Positions 44,362-52,804 of a DNA stretch of 64,000 bases are shown here, piece after piece. Below the pieces are notes generated by a model that saw nothing but the letters and a program-made list of their open reading frames with translations, was not told the origin of the DNA and did no database searches. The translations under genes were made by a program, and so were the position numbers. The DNA lies in assembly GCA_041495205.1 (NCBI GenBank), contig JBGQCF010000005.1, forward strand, positions 1 through 64,000. The letters are read 5' to 3'. The first letter of the stretch is position 1; each line of letters opens with the position of its first letter. This DNA is from JAHFRG01 sp041495205. GTDB taxonomy: Bacteria > Pseudomonadota > Gammaproteobacteria > Burkholderiales > JAHFRG01.

Positions 44362-45462
44362 TTAATTCCAGCGCAATAGAAAAGTATCATCCGCTTGTCG
44401 CTCTACCCGTGTACCGAGCTTCATGCCTTCGCGGTTCAGGCACTCGAATAACCAAAGCATGCCCTCCTCGGGTGCGCGGTTAACGCGGAAGCGGCGAATC
44501 TGGGTCGGAGTGGCAGTGAATTGCAGCAGCCTGCCGGTGGAAGCATCCACAACCGGGAAGTACATCAGCGAGAGATCGGCCCTGTAGCTCTCGTGCCCGC
44601 CGATACCTTCGTAGTCATTTAGGAAATCACCGCAGCCGTAAATGATTGGCCTTTCCCGGTAGACTTCGATACCCTTTACGTGGTGCGAGGAATGGCCGTG
44701 TACCACATCTATTCCAGCGGTGTCGATGAGGCGATGCGCAAATGCGCGCTCTTCGTACGACACATCAAAAATCCAATTGCCGCCCCAGTGGATGGAAAAC
44801 ACGGCTATGTCTCCTGCCTTCTTTTCGCTAAATATCCGTCGCGCGATTATGCCCACAGTATGCTCGGAAAAATCCTTCAGGAAATTAACGCCGGAACGCT
44901 CTTTCGTTGCCGCCCATTCGCCAGCTACACCACTGCTCTCCATTGCAAAGGCGAATACAAGCACCCTTCCCTTGTTAGCCACCTCGATACGCGCCGGCGC
45001 CGCCGCTTCCTCTTGGTTGCGCCCCGCTCCGGCAGTACGCAGGCCTGCTCGGTGCAGTGTATCTAGAGATTCGGTCAGTCCACTACGCCCCCAGTCCAGC
45101 ATGTGATTGTTGGCCAATACACAGCAATCGGGTTTTGCGGCGGTGAGGCAAGGTATATTCGCGGGACTCATGCGGTAATGGATACCCTTTCCTGGCCAGG
45201 CGTCTTTGCTTGACGTAACAGAGGTCTCCAAATTGATTATGCGCACATCCGGCCGAACGCGTTCGAACTCCATCAAGGCATCGCCCCAAATGTAAGCAAA
45301 ATCGACAGGCTTCTTGAAAGTTCCGCTAGCGCGCTCGGCCAACTCCACGTAGTCAGTCGCCGAGCGCACGTATGGCTCGAAAAGATGCGGCTGGCTTGGG
45401 TGCGGCAGTATCTGGTCCACACCCCGACCAGTCATAACGTCGCCACACAGAAATAACATCAT
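44362..45462 (-). CDS. CapA family metallophosphatase-like protein
   Basis: 366 residues from ATG 45462, chosen because MMLFLCGDVMTGRGVDQ is the family opening; a GTG start 14 codons earlier is possible. ANNHMLDWG, IHWGGNW and VVHGHSSHHVKG supply the conserved metal-binding residues of CapA/PGA-synthesis proteins. There is no signal peptide or other capsule gene nearby, so it is probably a stand-alone hydrolase-like member. In many bacteria such genes are accessory. It is followed by the convergent DUF72 gene. Confidence 0.85.
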   Translation of the reverse strand: MMLFLCGDVMTGRGVDQILPHPSQPHLFEPYVRSATDYVELAERASGTFKKPVDFAYIWGDALMEFERVRPDVRIINLETSVTSSKDAWPGKGIHYRMSPANIPCLTAAKPDCCVLANNHMLDWGRSGLTESLDTLHRAGLRTAGAGRNQEEAAAPARIEVANKGRVLVFAFAMESSGVAGEWAATKERSGVNFLKDFSEHTVGIIARRIFSEKKAGDIAVFSIHWGGNWIFDVSYEERAFAHRLIDTAGIDVVHGHSSHHVKGIEVYRERPIIYGCGDFLNDYEGIGGHESYRADLSLMYFPVVDASTGRLLQFTATPTQIRRFRVNRAPEEGMLWLFECLNREGMKLGTRVERQADDTFLLRWN

Positions 45463-45606
45463 GGGAACGGGCGAAATTACTCCGCACTGGCCGCTCGGTG
45501 CCACGCCGGGTTGACTTCCGCACTGGAGTTTGATGCTGTATTCGCAGGTTCTTCCACTGCTTCAGCATCCAGGGCATTCTTCTGAGTGTTTGCGGGCACA
45601 TTCATG

Positions 45607-46491
45607 TTACGTGGTCGTTCCCTGAGCGTAAAATCCGTGGCATTCCTGCTCACGCCCGCGAACCACCCTCTTGCCAACCAGCGGCCCACGCGTCTCTGTA
45701 ACAACGGTGCATTGGCGTTCCACGTGGTCGGTATCATAGAAATAAAGGACAACCCAATCGCGAAGTCTTCCAAGTTTGTGTGCCAAAGCCGTGTTCGAGT
45801 AGAGTGCTGTAAAGTGCCACTCTCCGCGCTCGGTATGAAGTACCGGCAACCAAGCTTCATTCTTGGGGTTGAATCGCTTCGGTGTGATTTTAGGCAAATG
45901 CCCTGATGCGGCTTTATCACGGTATTCACGGTCTATGTCCAGCAGCGTTTCAACCGGGGGCTCATGAGCCTTCTCGTTTACGAGACGCGGCCGTCGCGTT
46001 CTCACGCGGCCAAGCATTTTATCCAGAATAGCACGCCATGCAGCTGCGCGCCTTGAGCCTATGCCGGGAACGCTTTCGAGCCTTCCGTCATGGGCGGCTG
46101 ATTCCAGCTCTTCGAGGGTATCGATATGCAAGGTATCGTGAATTCGCTTGGCTAGCTCCGGCCCCATGCCTGGGACTGACTGAAACAGGGCCGCAGGGTC
46201 GGTGGTTCCACGCAGGCGTTCCAATTGGCCCCACCGTTCTGTAACCAGAATTTCTGCTATCGCAGAGGCAATGCCTTTACCAATGCCGGGAAGCGCATCG
46301 AGACCTTCAACTCCCTCCGCTCCAAATATGTCGCGCACGCTTCGGGGAAGATGCGCGATCGTATCGGCTGCCTTGCGATAAGCGTTCACACGGAACGGAT
46401 TGGCGCCCTGACTGCGAAGGAGATCCGCTGCCTCGCGTAGTTTGTCGGCGATCTGTTGATTCTCCGACCACGATGTTTCGGCTTGGGTCAT
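45607..46491 (-). CDS. PolX-like helix-hairpin-helix protein without polymerase domain
   Basis: 294 residues. The N-terminal 160 residues resemble the DNA-binding part of family X polymerases: an N-terminal helix bundle (IADKLREAADLLRSQGANPFRVNAYRKAA) and three hairpins, LPGIGKG at 67, VPGMG at 106 and VPGIG at 141. After residue 190 there is no nucleotidyltransferase or PHP domain. Instead, a conserved C-terminal part contains TERGEWHFTALYSNTALAHKLG and TVVTETRGPLVGKRVVRGRE. I recall this second domain from HhH proteins of unknown role in proteobacteria. It may bind DNA structures. Confidence 0.75.
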   Translation of the reverse strand: MTQAETSWSENQQIADKLREAADLLRSQGANPFRVNAYRKAADTIAHLPRSVRDIFGAEGVEGLDALPGIGKGIASAIAEILVTERWGQLERLRGTTDPAALFQSVPGMGPELAKRIHDTLHIDTLEELESAAHDGRLESVPGIGSRRAAAWRAILDKMLGRVRTRRPRLVNEKAHEPPVETLLDIDREYRDKAASGHLPKITPKRFNPKNEAWLPVLHTERGEWHFTALYSNTALAHKLGRLRDWVVLYFYDTDHVERQCTVVTETRGPLVGKRVVRGREQECHGFYAQGTTT

Positions 46492-46665
46492 TCGAGCGAC
46501 GGGATACTCAGCTAAGTTGTTACATGATTATATTTGTTTTTGTTGCTCCAACGGCCAAATAGTGGTTCGAGGCGCCAGCCTGAGGTATAATTTCCAAAAG
46601 CCTGATACTTCCAGGCAGCCCACTCCTTCAGATTGCGCGCCCGGTCCTCTCGTTAAGCTCCTGCC

Positions 46666-47199
46666 ATGAAACGAAACGCTTTACCATTACTGATCTGCCT
46701 GCTGCCCGCCGTCGCCCTTGCTCAGACCGTGTACGAATCAAAAGATAAGGAAGGCCCGGTGTTCACGGACACACCGAGTCCAAGCGCCCAGCCGGTCGAT
46801 CTCCCACCTGCCAACGTCATCGACACCCCGACACTGGCGCAGCAGCAACCCGTCAGCCAGCCTGCTAACCCGGGCTACACGGCGGTCGCCATTCTTTCAC
46901 CGCAGGAGCAGGGTACCGTGCATACCAATACTGGTGAGTTTCAAGTCAGCCTCGCTCTCACCCCGGCGCTGCAGAGCGGCAACGCTATTAGCGTATCCTT
47001 AGACGGGACAACGTTGCCCACGCTGCGAAACTCTATGCAGTTCGACATCACGCCCGACGAATGGAAGAGCGCAGCCAAGGACAATGTTCTGCATGAGCTT
47101 GAAGTTGCTGTATTGGACGGTTCGGGCAACACCCTGATCACTGCAGACCCGGTGAAGTTCTATGTACACCGCGCCTTCATCCGCCGGCAAGAGCGTTGA
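46666..47199 (+). CDS. Secreted DUF4124-like protein
   Basis: 177 residues with a signal peptide (AVALAQ cleavage near residue 20). The mature N-terminus (TVYESKDKEGPVFTDTPSPSAQPVDLPP) fits DUF4124, a short domain with a conserved aromatic/glycine pattern. A beta-sandwich-like C-terminal part (GTVHTNTGEFQVSLALTP) follows. It is a periplasmic protein of unknown function, with no operon partner. Confidence 0.7.
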   Translation: MKRNALPLLICLLPAVALAQTVYESKDKEGPVFTDTPSPSAQPVDLPPANVIDTPTLAQQQPVSQPANPGYTAVAILSPQEQGTVHTNTGEFQVSLALTPALQSGNAISVSLDGTTLPTLRNSMQFDITPDEWKSAAKDNVLHELEVAVLDGSGNTLITADPVKFYVHRAFIRRQER

Positions 47200-47373
47200 C
47201 AACCGGCGTTAGCGGACTCTGGCGGAGAGCGGGAGCGATGAGACAGGACTTACGGATCGCGGCCAAAAGCTCGCCATATCGGGGAAGCCTCTGGGGTGAT
47301 TCTCGATGGAATAGCGGCGATTGTGCGGCGAGTCGTCGTCAGCGTCGCTAGGCCCGTATTCTGCGCCGAGGTT

Positions 47374-47547
47374 CGTCGGAGACGCTGCCTGGTAGTCGCG
47401 ACGGGTACTACGAATGGAAAACAACTGGCCCGCCCGTAAGCCCCCCTACTTCTTTACCATGACGGATGGACAACCCTTTTTGCTATGGCCGGGATGTGGG
47501 ATTGCTGTGAACGCGAACGTGACCGGATCGAAACGTTTGCGTTAATA
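47374..47547 (+). pseudogene. Remnant of an SRAP (SOS response-associated peptidase) gene
   Basis: Three out-of-register segments match the family in order: RRRRCLVVA, then DGYYEWKTTGPP, then PYFFTMTDGQPF followed by FAMAGMWDCCERERDRIETFALI. At least two frameshifts separate them, and no start or stop frame is kept. The normal protein is about 220 residues and binds abasic sites in single-stranded DNA. Only the middle remains. The 47200-47373 stretch before it is unreadable. Confidence 0.55.
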
Positions 47548-47567
47548 GATGTTGCTAGTTGCAGATT

Positions 47568-47659
47568 TGGTGCCCGGAGCCGGAGTCGAACCGGCACGGG
47601 CTGGTTAGAGCCCGAGGGATTTTAAGTCCCTTGTGTCTACCAATTCCACCATCCGGGCA
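47568..47659 (-). tRNA. tRNA-Leu (anticodon TAA)
   Basis: A reverse-strand 92-base tRNA with encoded CCA. The acceptor is TGCCCGG/CCGGGCA, and the D arm contains GGTGGAATTGGTAGACAC. The anticodon loop ACTTAAAAT contains TAA. The long variable arm is CTCGGGC..GCCCGTG, typical of a class II tRNA. The T arm contains GGTTCGACTCC. Confidence 0.96.
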
Positions 47660-47708
47660 TAAAAGTGATTCTACTAGACCCTAAGAAGCAAGTTCCGGTG
47701 AGCTTAAT

Positions 47709-47782
47709 GACACAAGGGACTACGTCCCTTTTCGTCGCAGCTCAGACTCCTCGCTGCGATCTACCAATTCCACCATCCTGGG
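47709..47782. pseudogene. tRNA-Leu fragments flanking two hairpins
   Basis: CTACCAATTCCACCATCC (47761-47778) repeats the 5' half of the tRNA-Leu just to the left, and GACACAAGGGAC (47709-47720) copies another piece in the opposite direction. Between them two hairpins lie: AAGGGAC-TAC-GTCCCTT and TCGCAGC...GCTGCGA. This looks like a scrambled partial duplication of the tRNA. It is not a usable tRNA. Confidence 0.6.
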
Positions 47783-47801
47783 TATGAAGCTCAAACTTGT
47801 T

Positions 47802-47875
47802 TGGAGGCGGGGGTCGGAATTGAACCGGCGTCCACGGCTTTGCAGGCCGCTGCATGACCACTCTGCCACCCCGCC
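47802..47875 (-). tRNA. tRNA-Cys (anticodon GCA)
   Basis: A reverse-strand 74-base tRNA. Acceptor GGCGGGG/CCCCGCC, D arm GGCAGAGTGGTCATGCAG, anticodon loop CCTGCAAAG with GCA, T arm CGGTTCAATTCCG, encoded CCA. It lies between the Leu and Gly tRNAs. Confidence 0.96.
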
Positions 47876-47980
47876 ACTTTTACGGACATTAAAAACTAAA
47901 AAGGAAAACGAAGTTTTAGTGGAGGCCACCTTTCGGGTTATGCCGTAGCTAAAACACTTCATCTTCGTTTCATTTGGAAT

Positions 47981-48056
47981 TGGAGCGGGAAACGAGGCTC
48001 GAACTCGCGACCTCAACCTTGGCAAGGTTGCGCTCTACCAACTGAGCTATTCCCGC
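47981..48056 (-). tRNA. tRNA-Gly (anticodon GCC)
   Basis: A reverse-strand 76-base tRNA. Acceptor GCGGGAA, D arm AGCTCAGTTGGTAGAGC, anticodon loop CTTGCCAAG with GCC, T arm GAGTTCGAGCC, encoded CCA. It directly follows pgsA on the same strand, the usual betaproteobacterial order. Confidence 0.97.
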
Positions 48057-48106
48057 AAAAAACTGAGTGTGCATTATAGGAGTCTGCTCACTAAAGTCAA
48101 GGATGC

Positions 48107-48700
48107 TCACCCGCGTTTCAACGCCTGCGGCATAGCTTTTTTCAGATAGTAGGCCATTGACCACAAAGTCAAAATTGCCGCAATGTAAATGCACCAGGTG
48201 CCGATCAATTGGGCGTTCAGCATCCACGGCAAAGTATCGTGATAAAGCAGCAGCAAAATTGCGGCCATTTGCGAAATCGTTTTGATTTTGCCGAGAAAGG
48301 ACACCGCCACGCTTTTGGCGGCGCCAATTTTTGCCATCCATTCGCGCAGTGCGGAAACTGCGATTTCGCGGCCGATGATGATGAAAGCGATCAGCACATC
48401 CACGCGGCTGCTCCCGTCTTGATTATCTTTGAGCGAGACCAAGATAATCAACGCGGCTACTACCATAAGCTTGTCGGCGACCGGGTCGAGAAACGCACCA
48501 AAAGCCGAGGTTTGGTTGAGCGTGCGCGCGAGATAGCCGTCAAGCCAGTCGCTGATCGCGGCGACGGCAAAAATTGCCGTCGCCAGCTGATTTTTATGAT
48601 GCATGGCCAGCGCGGCATCGGAAAGATAGAAGATCCCGATAAACAGCGGAATCAGAAGAATCCGCAGCCAAGTGATGAGAATGGGTATGTTGAATGGCAT
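48107..48700 (-). CDS. pgsA: CDP-diacylglycerol-glycerol-3-phosphate 3-phosphatidyltransferase
   Basis: 197 residues with several membrane helices. The CDP-alcohol motif is complete: SDWLDGYLARTLNQTSAFGAFLDPVADK. It makes phosphatidylglycerol phosphate in the inner membrane. It lies downstream of uvrC with 8 bases between, and upstream of the tRNA cluster. Confidence 0.95.
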   Translation of the reverse strand: MPFNIPILITWLRILLIPLFIGIFYLSDAALAMHHKNQLATAIFAVAAISDWLDGYLARTLNQTSAFGAFLDPVADKLMVVAALIILVSLKDNQDGSSRVDVLIAFIIIGREIAVSALREWMAKIGAAKSVAVSFLGKIKTISQMAAILLLLYHDTLPWMLNAQLIGTWCIYIAAILTLWSMAYYLKKAMPQALKRG

Positions 48701-48708
48701 GGGGTGCG

Positions 48709-50508
48709 CTAATGCAGCTCGCGATAGATAATTTCGGCCAGTTTGCGGCTGATGCCCTCCACCATCGCGAGGTCGTCCACACTCGCCACAAGCACGCCCC
48801 TTAGTCCGCCAAACCGCGCTAGCAGTTTTTGCCGGCGCTTCGCGCCCACACCGTCGATTTTTTCCAGTGAAGACGTAACGCGCGCCTTGGCGCGCCTGGC
48901 GCGGTGACCCTGAATCGCGAAGCGGTGTGCTTCATCGCGGATATGTTGAATCAGATGCAACCCGACATTGTCGCCTGCCAATTGTAGCGGTTTTTCATCT
49001 CCCGGGAAAATCAGTTGTTCCAAACCCGGCTTGCGTTCTTCGCCTTTTGCCACGCCGATTAAATAAATATCATTCAGGCCTAGCTCCGCCAGAATTTCTT
49101 TAGCTGCATTCACTTGCCCTTTGCCGCCATCAACCAGTAACAGATCTGGTACTTTGCCCTCGCCCGCCGATATTTTACGGTAGCGCCGCGCCAATACTTC
49201 GCGCATGGCCGCGACATCATCACCCGGTGTGATGCCTTCGATATTGTAACGGCGGTATTCGCCGCTTTGCATGGAAAGATTATCAAACACCACGCACGAA
49301 CCTATGGTGGCTTCGCCCATGGTGTGGCTGATGTCGAAACATTCGATGCGCTGTACACTCGCGGGCAGTCCCAGAACTTGCAGCAGGGTCTGCAGCCGCG
49401 CTTCCTGTGTAGCCTGACTGCTGTATTTTTGCTCGACGGCGAGAGTCGCGTTTTGCATCGCCATATTGAGCCAAACGCGCCGTTCCCCAACCGGCCTTGA
49501 GAAGATTTGCACTTTATGCCCTGCATAGCCGCTTAACGCTGTTTCCGGCGCGTCTTTGGCTATCGGTTGGTTGACAATAATGGTTTGAGGAGCTTTGCGG
49601 CCTAGATAATGCTGCAGCAGGAATGCTTCCAGCGCGGCCGCCGGCTCATACCCTTCCGCATTCTGCGGGAAAAAGCTTTTGTCCCCCAGATGCCTGCCGC
49701 CCCTTACCATTACCACATTGACACACAGCAATCCAGAGCGGGCAACACAAGCCACGATGTCCGCATCCACCTCGTTATGGCTGCTCACAAACTGTTTTTC
49801 CTGGATTGTGCGCAGCGACTGGATTTGATCGCGATAAAGCGCTGCCATTTCGTATTGCCGCTCATCGGCCGCATCCTGCATTTTCTGCGTGAGTATTTGC
49901 AAAACTCGGTTTTGTTTGCCCTGCAAAAACAGCAATGCGTTATCCACGTCAGCGCGGTATGTCGCTTCGTCAATCAAGTTCACGCAAGGCGCGGTACAGC
50001 GCCTGATTTGATATAGCAGGCATGGGCGGGAGCGGTTAGCAAATGCGCTGTCTTCGCAGGTGCGGATGCGGAAGACTTTCTGCAGCAGCTGAATGCTCTC
50101 CCTTACCGCCCAGGCATTCGGGTAAGGGCCGAAGTATCGATTTTTCTTGTCCAGCGCTCCACGGTGAAACCCGAGGCGTGGGAAGCGGTGCTTGCTTAAT
50201 ACGATATACGGATATGATTTATCATCTCTGAACAATATGTTATATCTTGGAGTTAAACTTTTTATTAAGTTGTTTTCGAGGAGCAGCGCCTCAGCCTCAG
50301 AACGGGTTACCGTGGTCTCGATCTCCGTGACTTGCGATACCATCAACTGGGTGCGCGGAGCAAGCGAGGTTTTCTGAAAGTACGATGAAACACGCTTTTT
50401 AAGGTCACGCGCTTTGCCGGCATAAATCACCTCCCCTGCCGCGTTCAGCATGCGGTACACCCCGGGCAAATGAGGCAGTCCGGAAATCATTTCCTTGGCG
50501 TTAAACAT
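48709..50508 (-). CDS. uvrC: Excinuclease ABC subunit C
   Basis: 599 residues. It has the N-terminal GIY-YIG domain (GVYRMLNAAGEVIYAGKARDLKKR), a UVR motif near residue 205 (MQDAADERQYEMAALYRDQ), the RNase H-like endonuclease domain (IECFDISHTMG) and C-terminal hairpins (IDGVGAKRRQKLLARFGG). It makes both incisions in nucleotide excision repair. Confidence 0.97.
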   Translation of the reverse strand: MFNAKEMISGLPHLPGVYRMLNAAGEVIYAGKARDLKKRVSSYFQKTSLAPRTQLMVSQVTEIETTVTRSEAEALLLENNLIKSLTPRYNILFRDDKSYPYIVLSKHRFPRLGFHRGALDKKNRYFGPYPNAWAVRESIQLLQKVFRIRTCEDSAFANRSRPCLLYQIRRCTAPCVNLIDEATYRADVDNALLFLQGKQNRVLQILTQKMQDAADERQYEMAALYRDQIQSLRTIQEKQFVSSHNEVDADIVACVARSGLLCVNVVMVRGGRHLGDKSFFPQNAEGYEPAAALEAFLLQHYLGRKAPQTIIVNQPIAKDAPETALSGYAGHKVQIFSRPVGERRVWLNMAMQNATLAVEQKYSSQATQEARLQTLLQVLGLPASVQRIECFDISHTMGEATIGSCVVFDNLSMQSGEYRRYNIEGITPGDDVAAMREVLARRYRKISAGEGKVPDLLLVDGGKGQVNAAKEILAELGLNDIYLIGVAKGEERKPGLEQLIFPGDEKPLQLAGDNVGLHLIQHIRDEAHRFAIQGHRARRAKARVTSSLEKIDGVGAKRRQKLLARFGGLRGVLVASVDDLAMVEGISRKLAEIIYRELH

Positions 50509-50590
50509 GCTCTTTAAAACCTAGGCTCAGCTTCATTCATCCAGCGGCTTCTCGGCTATTGCCCAATTTACGCAGCGAAGCTGCTTAAAA

Positions 50591-51253
50591 TCAGGTTTCC
50601 TTTTGCATTAAGAGTTGATGGCTGATGCGGGCAAAGACTGCTTCGAACATTTGCTGGGTCAGGCGTCTGGTCTGGGTATTATAACGGCTGCAGTGATAGC
50701 TATCGTATAAGGTGAGGCCATTTGGCAGAGCATGCACTGAGTCGTGAGCAAACAGGAAATCCTTTATCTTGAGGCCCAAGGCTTTCAGCACGGCGCGATG
50801 CGCAATCGTTCCTAAAGCAAGCACCGCGGAACCTTTATCCATGACTTTAATTTCGCGAGCCAAATATTTGTTGCAAATTAACATTTCATCATTATTTGGC
50901 TTGTTGTTTGGAGGCAGGCATTTGACTGCGTTAGTGACGCGACAGGCAATAAGCTGCAAACCGTCATGGCTGTCGGTCGAATAGGGCTGATTGGCAAAAT
51001 CGAAACGGTGCAACGTCTGGTAGAGCAATATTCCGGCGTAATCGCCGGTAAACGGGCGGCCGGTGCGGTTTGCCCCATGCATTCCCGGCGCTAATCCGAC
51101 AATCAGCAGTTTTGCGTGCGCGTCGCCAAACGCCGGGACGGGCATTGCGTAATAATCCGGGTAATCGCGCTTGACTTGATCGAGATAGCGTGCAAGCCGT
51201 GGGCAATCCCTGCATTCCAGACAGAAACCGGCATCGGTTGGTTTTCTTTTCAT
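50591..51253 (-). CDS. Uracil-DNA glycosylase, family 5 type
   Basis: 220 residues from ATG 51253 (a GTG two codons earlier is possible). Cysteines near residues 13 and 19 (CLECRDC) are candidates for an iron-sulfur site. GLAPGMHGANRTGRPFTGDYAG is the family-5 motif, which lacks the polar aspartate of families 1 and 4, and DSYHCSRYNTQT is the second. It removes uracil and related bases from DNA. It is divergent from efp. Confidence 0.85.
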   Translation of the reverse strand: MKRKPTDAGFCLECRDCPRLARYLDQVKRDYPDYYAMPVPAFGDAHAKLLIVGLAPGMHGANRTGRPFTGDYAGILLYQTLHRFDFANQPYSTDSHDGLQLIACRVTNAVKCLPPNNKPNNDEMLICNKYLAREIKVMDKGSAVLALGTIAHRAVLKALGLKIKDFLFAHDSVHALPNGLTLYDSYHCSRYNTQTRRLTQQMFEAVFARISHQLLMQKET

Positions 51254-51303
51254 CTTCACTCTATAGTAAAATCACTCTTTTTCGAAGGGCGAACGCTAGG
51301 CTT

Positions 51304-51870
51304 ATGTCCAAAGTTCTTGCAACCGAAATCAGGGCCGGCAGTCTGATCGAATTTGATAAGCGCGTATGGCGCGTGCTTAAATGCTATCACGTCCATGTAG
51401 GTGGCCGCGGTGGTGCTTTCATGCAGGTGGAAATGAAGGATATAGAAAGCGGTACCAAGCTTAATCAACGCTTCCGCACCGATGAGAAAGTTGAGCGCGC
51501 TTATGTTGAAAGCAGGGAAATGGAATATCTGTATAACGATGGCGGCAGCCTGGTGTTCATGGACAAGGGAAATTACGAGCAACTCAGCTTATCTGCAGAT
51601 TTTCTCGAGGGGCAGGTGCAATACCTGCTGCCTAATACCGGCGTTCAAATGAACTTCCACAATGATCGGGTAATCGGCCTGCAACTGCCTCCAAGCGTGG
51701 TGCTGACCATTACCGAAACTGAGCCGAACCTGAAAGGCGCGACCGCGACCAGCTCATATAAACCCGCCAAGACTGAAACCGGATTGATCGTAATGGTTCC
51801 GCCGTTTGTTCTTGAAGGCGAAAAAATAAAGATCAACACCGATTCCGGCGAGTATATCGAAAGAGTATAA
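51304..51870 (+). CDS. efp: Translation elongation factor P
   Basis: 188 residues, full length. ATEIRAGSLIEFDKR opens domain I, and QRFRTDEKVERAYVESREMEYLY then GLIVMVPPFVLEGEKIKI match EF-P domains II and III. It relieves ribosome stalling at polyproline. The tip of the first domain reads HVGGRGGAF, so the usual modified Lys34 is an arginine (Arg35). The EarP rhamnosyltransferase that modifies arginine-type EF-P is not seen nearby. Confidence 0.95.
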   Translation: MSKVLATEIRAGSLIEFDKRVWRVLKCYHVHVGGRGGAFMQVEMKDIESGTKLNQRFRTDEKVERAYVESREMEYLYNDGGSLVFMDKGNYEQLSLSADFLEGQVQYLLPNTGVQMNFHNDRVIGLQLPPSVVLTITETEPNLKGATATSSYKPAKTETGLIVMVPPFVLEGEKIKINTDSGEYIERV

Positions 51871-51907
51871 CCTCTTCGATCTTGCACCAAGACGAGTGTC
51901 CGCGCGT

Positions 51908-52804
51908 TTATTTTGGATGGATGCGGATGGAACTCGTATAGCGCTGCTCCTGTTGGACTTCCGGCTGCAGCGTGACGTGGTCAATATCAAATTGCCGGTG
52001 CAGCATGATTTGCGCGGACTCGAGTATTTTCGGCCAGACATTGAGATCACGCACTTCCAAATGAGCGGAGAGCGCTATTCTGCCGGATGCCAATGTCCAG
52101 ATATGCAGGTCATGCACCGAGCGCACGCCTTCAATTCCCGCCATCTGTTGCCCCACTGATTCCATTTGTAAATTGGGCGGCACCCCTTCCATCAGCACAT
52201 GCAATGCTTCGCGGAACAGACTGAGCGTGGAAAACAGGATGAGCCCGGCCACCACCAGCGACAGAATCGGGTCTACCGGCATCCAGCCGGTAAAGTAAAT
52301 CACCGCGCCGGCAATCAATGCCGAAACCGAGCCGAGCAGATCGCCCATCACATGCAGCAGCGCGGCGCGCAAATTGAGCGTCTGCTCACCACGGCTCAAT
52401 AGCAGCGCTACAAGTATGTTGACGATAAGTCCGATAGCGGCAATCGCCATCACCGCCGCGCCCGCAACGGGTTGCGGCTGACGCAACCTTGCCACCGCTT
52501 CCACTACGATGAATAAAATCACCAGCAACATGATAAGGCCGTTTAACAGGGCGGCGATGATTTCGGCGCGCAATAAGCCATAGGAGTGACGGCGGGTCGG
52601 TGGGCGTTTCGCCACCCAGCTGGCGAATGCGGTAAGGCCTAGCGTTATACAATCGGAAAACATGTGGCCGGCATCGCTCAACAACGCCAGGGAGCCTGAC
52701 CACCAGCCGCCCGTGGCTTCTACCAGCGCAAAGGCGAAGGTAATCAGCAATGCCCAGCGCATGCGCCGGCTTGTTTCCCGGGAATGAGTATTATGAGGTT
52801 CCAT
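51908..52804 (-). CDS. Cation diffusion facilitator (ZitB/CzcD-type)
   Basis: 298 residues with six membrane helices and a cytoplasmic C-terminal domain. SDAGHMFSD (Asp44, His47, Asp51) and HVMGDLLGS provide the metal site in helices 2 and 5, which fits Zn/Cd/Co efflux. A histidine-rich loop is absent. It is convergent with efp and overlaps nagZ by 14 bases. Confidence 0.92.
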   Translation of the reverse strand: MEPHNTHSRETSRRMRWALLITFAFALVEATGGWWSGSLALLSDAGHMFSDCITLGLTAFASWVAKRPPTRRHSYGLLRAEIIAALLNGLIMLLVILFIVVEAVARLRQPQPVAGAAVMAIAAIGLIVNILVALLLSRGEQTLNLRAALLHVMGDLLGSVSALIAGAVIYFTGWMPVDPILSLVVAGLILFSTLSLFREALHVLMEGVPPNLQMESVGQQMAGIEGVRSVHDLHIWTLASGRIALSAHLEVRDLNVWPKILESAQIMLHRQFDIDHVTLQPEVQQEQRYTSSIRIHPK

